Shown here: positions 6,790 to 12,982 of the stretch, one piece after another
Numbering within the stretch: the stretch's first letter is position 1
How the letters are laid out: the number at the start of each line of letters is the position of its first letter
DNA from: Chryseobacterium sp. UBA6632
GTDB taxonomy: Bacteria; Bacteroidota; Bacteroidia; Flavobacteriales; Weeksellaceae
Length of the DNA: 12,982 nucleotides
Direction of reading: 5' to 3'
Assembly: GCA_002455915.1 (NCBI GenBank)
Contig: DKLU01000482.1
Location: 1 to 12,982, forward strand
The notes under the pieces: model-generated
Databases searched by the model: none
What the model was told of the DNA's origin: nothing
What the model saw: only the letters and a program-made list of their open reading frames with translations
Translations under genes and position numbers: made by a program

Positions 6790-7617
6790 ATGGAAAAAGA
6801 ACACAGTCTTGTTCCCGAAGATTCGCTTTGGAAAAGGCATGTTTACCGAATTATTTATCGTTCAGACACCAAACTCGGAAAATTATTCGACATTACTTTA
6901 TTGTCATTAATTCTTGTAAGCACCTTCATTATTATGATGGAAAGTGTTCCCAAGCTTGATAATAAATACCATTATACCTTCATTATTCTTGAATGGATTA
7001 TTTCATTGTTTTTCACGGCAGAATATTGGTCGAGAATTGCCGTGGTGAAGAATAAGAAACATTATATTTTCAGTTTTTTCGGAATTATAGATTTTTTTGC
7101 GCTAGTTCCTTTTTATCTGAGTTTTATTTTTCCGGTGACAAAATACTTCCTGATTTTCAGAATGTTGAGAATGCTTAGAGTTTTCCGTGTTTTCAATCTT
7201 TTAGATTTCATGAATGACGGAACTGTGATTGTAAGAGCTTTAAAAAACAGCTCACGAAAAATTTATATTTTCCTTTTATTTTTAATTATTTTCTCAGTAA
7301 TCGTTGGTTCTCTGATGTTTATGGTGGAAGGCGGAAGACCTGGTTTTGAAACGATTCCGCAATCTATTTATTGGGCGGTAGTTACGGTAACAACAGTTGG
7401 TTACGGAGATGTTTCACCAATAACCCCAATGGGAAAATTTTTCGCTGTAGTCTTAATGTTAGCAGGTTATTCCATCATCGCGGTTCCTACTGGAATTGTA
7501 ACAGCGGAAATGAGAAACAAACGACAAAACCTTGAAAAAGTATGCGAACGATGCGGAAATGAAGATATTGACGATGATGCGAGATATTGTAAACAATGTG
7601 GCAAGAAATTAGCTTAG
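6790..7617 (+). CDS. Voltage-sensor-type potassium channel with C-terminal zinc ribbon
   Basis: This 275-aa inner-membrane cation channel has six predicted helices: S1 at about 33-53, S2 62-83, S3 94-114, S4 119-138, S5 158-179 and S6 216-239. S4 carries arginines every third residue (Arg124, 127, 130, 133), the hallmark of a voltage sensor. The pore loop holds the K+ selectivity filter TVTTVGYGD (199-207). The tail after S6 ends in a zinc ribbon: Cys252, Cys255, Cys267 and Cys270 (CxxC-x11-CxxC). In the tetramer expected for this family, this would place four metal-binding knobs in the cytoplasm, possibly for assembly or for redox/metal gating (inference). The A-rich leader before the ATG fits translation starts in this phylum. 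A short membrane-protein gene follows 30 bp downstream and precedes the shared terminator. Confidence 0.93.
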   Translation: MEKEHSLVPEDSLWKRHVYRIIYRSDTKLGKLFDITLLSLILVSTFIIMMESVPKLDNKYHYTFIILEWIISLFFTAEYWSRIAVVKNKKHYIFSFFGIIDFFALVPFYLSFIFPVTKYFLIFRMLRMLRVFRVFNLLDFMNDGTVIVRALKNSSRKIYIFLLFLIIFSVIVGSLMFMVEGGRPGFETIPQSIYWAVVTVTTVGYGDVSPITPMGKFFAVVLMLAGYSIIAVPTGIVTAEMRNKRQNLEKVCERCGNEDIDDDARYCKQCGKKLA

Positions 7618-7647
7618 TTTAAAATATTAACCAAATATCACAAAATC

Positions 7648-7809
7648 ATGGAACCTAAAAAGAAAAACAAGCCCAACAGTTTAGTAGTTATTCTATTTGC
7701 GCTTGTTATATTAATGATTATTATCTACTTTGTCCTTGTAACATTTTTCCCGGCAATATTTGATATGATGAATACCGGTGAACTACAACCTGTTCCTGCG
7801 GATAAATAA
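7648..7809 (+). CDS. Small single-span membrane protein (53 aa) downstream of the channel gene
   Basis: The ORF starts ATG GAA CCT AAA and ends TAA at 7807-7809, encoding 53 residues. Residues 1-10 are basic (MEPKKKNKPN), residues 12-38 form one strongly hydrophobic helix, and the tail is short, acidic and polar (ELQPVPADK). This predicts an N-in, C-out single-pass protein. It begins 30 bp after the potassium-channel stop, in the same direction, and a terminator follows 11 bp after its stop, so the two are probably co-transcribed. An AT-rich spacer would not be expected to encode such an ordered charge/hydrophobic/acidic plan. I do not recognise a family. It could be a channel accessory subunit or an unrelated stress-type microprotein. 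Confidence 0.7.
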   Translation: MEPKKKNKPNSLVVILFALVILMIIIYFVLVTFFPAIFDMMNTGELQPVPADK

Positions 7810-7820
7810 ACAACAATAAA

Positions 7821-7850
7821 GGTGGCAAAATTGCCACCTTCCTTTTTTTT
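7821..7850 (+). terminator. Rho-independent terminator of the channel/microprotein operon
   Basis: GGTGGCAA (7821-7828) and TTGCCACC (7831-7838) form a perfect GC-rich stem followed by TTCCTTTTTTTT on the plus strand. On the minus strand the hairpin is followed by TTTATTGTTG, so it may also terminate the convergent 653-aa gene that stops at 7914, though less strongly. Confidence 0.93.
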
Positions 7851-7913
7851 AAAATTTTATATTATTTAGGGTAAATTTTAAACCAAATTAACTTCAGAAT
7901 GGTAAAATTAAAG

Positions 7914-9875
7914 TTATTTCTTAATAGTTTTAATCGTCACTTGCGTACCATCTGACTTAAATAGTGTGATAAGATACATTCCTTGTTTTAAATCTTCCAG
8001 ATATAACGTTTGTGAAGGCTTATCAATTGTTTTGATTAATCTTCCTGAGATATCTGTAATCGAAAGAGATTTTATGTTAGAAACATCAGAAATAGTAATG
8101 CTATCTGTAAATGGATTCGGATACACCTTAATAGCTTTATCTTTTTTAACCATCGCTGAAGTACTTAATACGTTGCTCAACATATTAATAGTAAAAGTAT
8201 CTTCCATTGCATCTGAAAAGCCGCTGAAATGCCCTACATTAACATAGTAAGTATTTCCCAAAACCGTCGAAATGCTGATAAATTCTCTTCCGCCTTCTTC
8301 AAAATCATCAACGGTACCTTCACAAATAAGATTATTGCAACTTCCGCTGTAAACTCCGATTTGAGGATCAAACAAACTATCGTTAGGCATTAAGACTTCG
8401 ATATCTACATTGGTACCATTTCCTGTAAATTTAAACCATGTTCCATCATTCATATGATCTTCCGTGCAGGTTGTGATAAAACCATTGTTATTGGTACTTC
8501 CCGCAGCATCTAACTGTGTATGACTATAAGGAAAACCTGCAACAGAAAAAGCTCCAAAACAATCATCATTAACAGGCGCAGGAGGCATCGTTCCCACGCA
8601 AACGTTGAAGCTTTGTGCATAATCGCCGCCCCAATAACTGTAAACTCTCATATAATACGTTTCTCCCACCGTAAGCCCCGGAACCAAGGAAGAATTTGAA
8701 TCTGAACAAAAAATACTCGATAAATTTCCGCAATTTCCGCTAAAAACCTGAAAATTCATATCGGTACTATAATCTGAACCAATAGACTGAATATTTCGTA
8801 AAGAAATTACATGAGAAGATTCTGTTGCAACAAATTTAAACCAAACATCCGCATCGGGAAGTCCATTGCAAGGATCAGGCGTGATGCCTGAATCTGAACC
8901 GCCCAGATTATAACCTGCTGTTACAGTTCCACAATTCAAATCGGGATTTACTGTTAAAGGAATAGCATCAGAACATTCATCATTCGTTGGATTAAGCGGA
9001 ACGGTTGTGAATTTAGAAACTGAACAGCCTGCAGATTCGCCAGCCGCAGTTATTGCTATTAATTTGATGTAATAAGATGAATTGATATTCAAAGTTGGCG
9101 CGGGAGTGTAATTTGTTGCAGAGGTTAATTGCTGACTGACAATATCTTCCCCTCCCGGTGTTGTACCCACAGAAATTCTATACTGCAAGGCTCCTGGCAC
9201 TGCAACCCAGCTAATTTGCGGATTAATGGAAATGAATTCGGAATTATCGCTTGGAAAAGTAATGGTAGGGCAAGCCGGAGTTGTATTCGCCGATAAACCT
9301 TCTATGGAAATAACAGATTTTGTATCATTTGGAGTTCCGGAAGAGGGCGAAGAAAGATTCGGATTGGTAAAATCGCTTCTAAAATACATAGATGAGCGCG
9401 GAGCAGAATCGTAAACATAAAAAGCTTCGGCACTTCCATCATAACCTGGATCACTTTCCTTAATAGCAACCACCAAATTATCAACATTATTATAAAAGAA
9501 AGGCGTTGTGAAATTTACACTTACCACACCATTATTATTCAGCACATTACCTGAAAAAATCTGAGTGAGCTGAGAGACTGGAATCCAGCTATTTTCGAAG
9601 TCAAAACTTCCTTTACTCGTATGCCCAACGTAGACTGCCCAATTTGATGAATTTGTTAAAGATAATGTATTATTTAAATAAAATTTTAATCCTGTAATGC
9701 TTCCCGCAGAGACGGCATTGATTTCATATTTACTAAAAATTTGCTGAACGTAAGAATAGCTGTAGTAATTGCTGATAGGCTGCGGACCAGCTGACGTACT
9801 TCCTGTGCCCAAGTTTATCTGAGCGTGTGTAATCATACCTATTAGAAATAAGCATGAAAGTAGAATTTTTTTCAT
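7914..9875 (-). CDS. T9SS-secreted multidomain protein with type A sorting domain (653 aa)
   Basis: This is a secreted or surface-anchored adhesin-like protein with no catalytic motif seen. Signal peptide MKKILLSCLFLIGMITHAQ is cleaved after about residue 18. Domains in order: an N-terminal beta domain (21-195; YSYVQQIFSK, VYVGHTSKGSF, PFFYNNVDNLVVAI), one fibronectin-III-like module (202-292, with Cys202 and Cys284), two NDxC beta-sandwich modules (298-427 and 436-568), and the Por/type A sorting domain (about 581-653; KVYPNPFTDSITISDVSN, ending TIKTIKK). The sorting domain directs export by the type IX secretion system and is normally cleaved during attachment. It is a paralog of the 905-aa gene just upstream in the same orientation, but a terminator between them argues for separate transcription. 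No ligand can be assigned. Confidence 0.92.
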   Translation of the reverse strand: MKKILLSCLFLIGMITHAQINLGTGSTSAGPQPISNYYSYSYVQQIFSKYEINAVSAGSITGLKFYLNNTLSLTNSSNWAVYVGHTSKGSFDFENSWIPVSQLTQIFSGNVLNNNGVVSVNFTTPFFYNNVDNLVVAIKESDPGYDGSAEAFYVYDSAPRSSMYFRSDFTNPNLSSPSSGTPNDTKSVISIEGLSANTTPACPTITFPSDNSEFISINPQISWVAVPGALQYRISVGTTPGGEDIVSQQLTSATNYTPAPTLNINSSYYIKLIAITAAGESAGCSVSKFTTVPLNPTNDECSDAIPLTVNPDLNCGTVTAGYNLGGSDSGITPDPCNGLPDADVWFKFVATESSHVISLRNIQSIGSDYSTDMNFQVFSGNCGNLSSIFCSDSNSSLVPGLTVGETYYMRVYSYWGGDYAQSFNVCVGTMPPAPVNDDCFGAFSVAGFPYSHTQLDAAGSTNNNGFITTCTEDHMNDGTWFKFTGNGTNVDIEVLMPNDSLFDPQIGVYSGSCNNLICEGTVDDFEEGGREFISISTVLGNTYYVNVGHFSGFSDAMEDTFTINMLSNVLSTSAMVKKDKAIKVYPNPFTDSITISDVSNIKSLSITDISGRLIKTIDKPSQTLYLEDLKQGMYLITLFKSDGTQVTIKTIKK

Positions 9876-9952
9876 AAGCAGTAATTTATTTTGTGTATTA
9901 CTAATTTAGCAATAATAAACACATATACTTATGATTTCAATTATAATTCATC

Positions 9953-9990
9953 ATAAAAATATAGCGACTAAAAAATATTAGCCGCTATAT
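9953..9990 (-). terminator. Rho-independent terminator of the 905-aa secreted-protein gene
   Basis: AATATAGCGACTAA (9958-9971) pairs with TTAGCCGCTATATT (9977-9990) around a 5-nt loop. The odd pair A9967/C9981 is a mismatch in plus-strand RNA but a U-G wobble in minus-strand RNA. On the minus strand a T-run follows the stem. It lies 25 bp beyond the 905-aa stop, between the two paralogs. Confidence 0.85.
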
Positions 9991-10015
9991 TGAGTTTTTA
10001 TGAAATTAATTCAAT

Positions 10016-12733
10016 TTATTTCTTGATTGCCTTAATGACTTGTCTTGTTCCATCTTTCAATTCAAGTGCAATAAGATACAATCCTTGCTTTAAATCTCCC
10101 AAACGAAGAGTTGAAGTTGGCTTATCAATTACTTTCACTAATTTTCCTGAAAGATCAATCACTGAAACTGACTTCACATTAGAAACATCAGAAATCGTAA
10201 TTTCATCTACAAATGGATTTGGATAAATCTTAATATCTTTTGCTTTTGCAGATTGAACATCTGAAGTTGCCAATACTGCCGTTGAAGTAATATTCAGATT
10301 AAAGTTACCTTCTGCACTATCACTAGAACCACTGTAATATCCCACATTTACAAAATATTGAGTTCCCGCTACAGAATTGAAGGTATACGTTTCAACAGAA
10401 CCATTACCACCAAAACTTGAATCAGCAGCTCCCACGCAAGTAAACGAACCGCAAGATCCACTATACACACTTACTTTATGATCCCAACTAGAAGTAGTAG
10501 TTGCTTTTACAGCAATTGTATTTCCGTCACCGATAAATTTAAACCACATTCCGTCATTAGCACCCGTGGAACAAGTCATCACATAACCCGATCCGTTGGT
10601 AGAACCCGCTCCGTCCGTCTGAGAATAAGTATAAGGGAAAGACGCAGCCTCCAAAGCTCCCGAACAATCATCATTAGCTGGCGCGGCAACCGTATTTACA
10701 GTAAATGATCTTTCTGTACATCCTGTAGATGTATTGGTGTTTACTTTATAGTAATATTTTGTACCTAATGTTAGTGGAGTTACAAATGTATACGTTGTTA
10801 CATTTCCAACATCTACATTATTCATAATATCAGAACCTCCAGAAGTAGTTCCCACTGTTAATGTATAAGATGAAGCAGTAGCAATACCATTCCATTTAAT
10901 TGTAGGTTTTACAGGCTGAAGAGTCGCCCCATCACTAGGATAAGAAACTACAGGACATGCATTCTGAGTAGTGAAATTTCTTTCTGAGCACCCAGAACTT
11001 GCCTGGGTAGCAGTATATCCGTTAACCGTATAATAATATTTAGTACTGAAAGCCAAAGGAGTTTGATATGTATAAGTGGTTACGTTTCCTACATCCGCAT
11101 TATTCATAATATCAGTTCCACCTGCGGTAGTTCCTATGGAAATTCTATAACCAGTAGCCCCCGGCACCGTCGTCCATACAAATGTAGGCGTGATAGAAGC
11201 ATTTGTAGCAGATGCTGACGAAGGCGTAGTAACCGTAGGACACAATGATAATGTTGTAAAGCTTCTTTCCGTACAACCAGCACCTGTTTGAGTAGCTGTA
11301 TACCCTACAATTGTATAGTAATATTTTGTATTATAGTTTAATGAAGAATTATAATTATACGTTGTTACATTTCCTAAATCTAAAGCATTTAAAACATCTG
11401 TTCCTCCAGCCGTTGTACCAATAGAAATCTTATATCCAATCGCTCCGGTAATTGCAGACCATGTAAATGAAGGCGATACAGAAACTCCAGTCGCAGAAGA
11501 AGATGGAGCACTAACAGAAGGACACAATGTAAGCGTTGTAAAACTTCTTTCTGTACATCCTGAAGATGTAAGCGTCGCATTATAAGAATTAACGGTATAA
11601 TAATACTTCGTTCCGTAATTTAAAGGCGTATTGTGAGTATAAGTTGTTACATTACCCACATCAGCATTATTTAATATATCAGTTCCCCCGGCAGTGGTAC
11701 CGATAGAGATCTTATATCCGGTAGCAGTAGCACTTGCCGACCATGTAAAAGTCGGAGTAACAGAAACTCCCGTTCCCGCTGATGCCGGTGCCGAAACTGA
11801 AGGGCAAGGTATATTTCTCGTAGTAAACATTCTTTCTGTACAACCTGCTGTTGTTCCCAAAGAATTCACAGGAGAAACCGTTAAATAATAATTGGTATAA
11901 TAAGAAAGCGACGATGCGGAAGGCACGCTATAAGTTGTTACGTTTCCAACATTCACATTATCCATCACATCAGAACCTCCCGGCGTTGTGCCCAACCTCA
12001 CCACATAAGAAGTGGCACCTGATGCTACCGCCCATGTAAATGTAGGAGTAAGAGAAACATTTGTTTCCGCTGCAAGAGGCGCTGTAATAGTGCTACAAGG
12101 AGGTGTAGAAGCAGGATTTAATCCTAAAATCTGCATCACAGACCTTCCTTCACTTCTACCAAGCGAGGTAGAAGTTCCTGTTGGCGGACTGGCAGGATCC
12201 GGATTGGTAGTATCATTTCTATAATACAAAGTAGTATTTGCAGCAGCAGTATACTTATAGAAATATTCGCTCGACGCACTACCGACCGTATCATAACCAT
12301 CTTTATTTTCATCAACAGCCAGTACAAGATTATCTACATTATTATACGCAAAAGGGGTTGCAAATGTAATTTCAACAACTCCGTTATTGTTGGTTACCGT
12401 TCCAGCATACACCTGAGTAAGCGAAGAAAGCGGCACCCAGCTTGAATTTGAAGTAAAGTCATCACTGCTCGTATGTCCTAGATAAACAACAACTTCATCA
12501 GAATTCAACAAAGTTTTCGAAGCAGCAAGAAAAAACCTGATTCCCGTTATGTTTCCGGCAGTGGTATTAAGCTCAGATTTTTTAATGATTTGCTGAGTAT
12601 AAGAAAATTTGTAGTAATTACTCCACGGAGCTGGTATGGAGGTCGGAGCCATTGATGTTCCACCTCCTAATTGAAGTTGAGCAGACGCACTTACACCGAG
12701 TGCCATCATGCATGCAAGTAGAAGTTTTTTCAT
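10016..12733 (-). CDS. T9SS-secreted protein with five tandem fibronectin-III-like repeats (905 aa)
   Basis: This is a predicted surface or secreted adhesin-like protein. The signal peptide is MKKLLLACMMALGVSASAQ. An N-terminal domain (20-205; YKFSYTQQIIKKSEL, VVYLGHTSSDDF, PFAYNNVDNLVLAVDENKDGY) is clearly paralogous to that of the 653-aa protein. Five tandem modules of about 94 residues follow, starting at Cys213, 310, 404, 498 and 593, each with 'GTTxGGxD', 'VGNVTTY' or 'LGNVTTY', and 'GC(T/S)ER(S/N/M)F'. One NDxC module (687-815) precedes the type A sorting domain (about 832-905; KIYPNPFVDEITISDVSN). The reading frame is open throughout. The 249 bp upstream to the window end are very AT-rich with no gene and no promoter I can defend. 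The binding partner is unknown; beta-sandwich repeats serve as spacers or adhesive modules in similar proteins. Confidence 0.93.
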   Translation of the reverse strand: MKKLLLACMMALGVSASAQLQLGGGTSMAPTSIPAPWSNYYKFSYTQQIIKKSELNTTAGNITGIRFFLAASKTLLNSDEVVVYLGHTSSDDFTSNSSWVPLSSLTQVYAGTVTNNNGVVEITFATPFAYNNVDNLVLAVDENKDGYDTVGSASSEYFYKYTAAANTTLYYRNDTTNPDPASPPTGTSTSLGRSEGRSVMQILGLNPASTPPCSTITAPLAAETNVSLTPTFTWAVASGATSYVVRLGTTPGGSDVMDNVNVGNVTTYSVPSASSLSYYTNYYLTVSPVNSLGTTAGCTERMFTTRNIPCPSVSAPASAGTGVSVTPTFTWSASATATGYKISIGTTAGGTDILNNADVGNVTTYTHNTPLNYGTKYYYTVNSYNATLTSSGCTERSFTTLTLCPSVSAPSSSATGVSVSPSFTWSAITGAIGYKISIGTTAGGTDVLNALDLGNVTTYNYNSSLNYNTKYYYTIVGYTATQTGAGCTERSFTTLSLCPTVTTPSSASATNASITPTFVWTTVPGATGYRISIGTTAGGTDIMNNADVGNVTTYTYQTPLAFSTKYYYTVNGYTATQASSGCSERNFTTQNACPVVSYPSDGATLQPVKPTIKWNGIATASSYTLTVGTTSGGSDIMNNVDVGNVTTYTFVTPLTLGTKYYYKVNTNTSTGCTERSFTVNTVAAPANDDCSGALEAASFPYTYSQTDGAGSTNGSGYVMTCSTGANDGMWFKFIGDGNTIAVKATTTSSWDHKVSVYSGSCGSFTCVGAADSSFGGNGSVETYTFNSVAGTQYFVNVGYYSGSSDSAEGNFNLNITSTAVLATSDVQSAKAKDIKIYPNPFVDEITISDVSNVKSVSVIDLSGKLVKVIDKPTSTLRLGDLKQGLYLIALELKDGTRQVIKAIKK
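10691..12097 (-). repeat. Five in-gene tandem repeats, about 282 bp each
   Basis: The repeats encode residues 213-309, 310-403, 404-497, 498-592 and 593-681. On the plus strand they occupy 11807-12097, 11525-11806, 11243-11524, 10958-11242 and 10691-10957. Repeats 2, 3 and 4 are closest to each other (IS(I)GTTAGGTD core identical), while repeats 1 and 5 have drifted, the pattern expected if the array grew from its middle. Each unit carries one Cys at its start and one in GC(T/S)ER. Confidence 0.9.
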
Positions 12734-12982
12734 ACATTAAATAAATTTAAAATTCGTGGGTAAATGTAATAAAATATTATATATAATTTACATTTTATTT
12801 ATTTTTTTTAATAATTAAACAAACATTTAACAAAATTTAAAAAATAATCTTAAAACCAACTAATTGCAAATATTATTTACTTTAAAATTCAAATTATTTA
12901 GATAAAATTTTCATAATATAAGTCATCTAACACAAATAAATTCTATAAATAATCTTAAAACACAATAATTAGATACCACAAA

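Noticed and set aside
7966..8247. Plus-strand ORF antisense to the sorting domain, similar to one at 9990-10226
   Set aside because: The two antisense ORFs resemble each other only because they lie opposite the paralogous sorting domains; this is not independent coding evidence.
10691..12097. CRISPR-like or satellite DNA array
   Set aside because: The repeats are about 282 bp, diverged, in frame, and fully explained as protein modules.
12734..12982. Possible gene or RNA in the terminal AT-rich stretch
   Set aside because: No open frame of useful length, no stable GC-containing hairpin, and no tRNA-like features were seen; it looks like promoter-side non-coding sequence.

Overview
This window looks like part of a chromosome contig from a member of the Flavobacteriia, most likely Chryseobacterium or a close relative. 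The reasons are the low GC content, A-rich translation starts without clear Shine-Dalgarno sites, and two large secreted proteins with type IX secretion (Por) C-terminal sorting domains. A Nif3-like gene with the long inserted middle domain also fits. The genus is inferred from protein style, not proven. The first 14 bases are not genomic: they match the 3' end of the Illumina TruSeq adapter, so position 1 is an untrimmed contig end.

Layout. (1) 206-1162 (+) encodes a DUF4349-like membrane-anchored protein. (2) 1427-4620 is a fatty-acid module: an acyl-CoA dehydrogenase (-) and a long-chain acyl-CoA synthetase (+), divergently transcribed from a 275-bp AT-rich control region that contains a near-palindrome. 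The synthetase activates fatty acids to acyl-CoA, and the dehydrogenase carries out the first oxidation of acyl-CoA. (3) 4621-4850 is an intergenic stretch holding a strong terminator, a 14-bp inverted repeat that may belong to a dispersed intergenic family, and a second terminator facing the other way. (4) 4851-6727 (-) is a tightly coupled two-gene operon: a Nif3-family dinuclear metal protein followed 2 bp later by a coiled-coil protein of the 'C4 zinc ribbon' family. In this copy all four zinc-ligand cysteines are gone, and the Nif3 protein has lost one of its paired metal-binding histidines. (5) 6790-7809 (+) is a voltage-sensor potassium channel with a C-terminal zinc-ribbon tail, followed 30 bp later by an apparent 53-aa single-span membrane protein that shares its terminator. 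(6) 7914-12733 (-) holds two paralogous secreted proteins of 653 and 905 aa. They share an N-terminal domain, fibronectin-III-like modules (one versus five tandem copies), 'NDxC' beta-sandwich modules (two versus one) and the type A sorting domain.

No tRNA, rRNA, CRISPR array, insertion sequence or prophage was seen. Most of the content is ordinary core or accessory Flavobacteriia chromosome. The most interesting points are the coordinated loss of metal ligands in the Nif3/zinc-ribbon operon, the channel-linked microprotein, the modular divergence of the two adhesin-like paralogs, and the adapter contamination. I found no clear undescribed multi-gene system.
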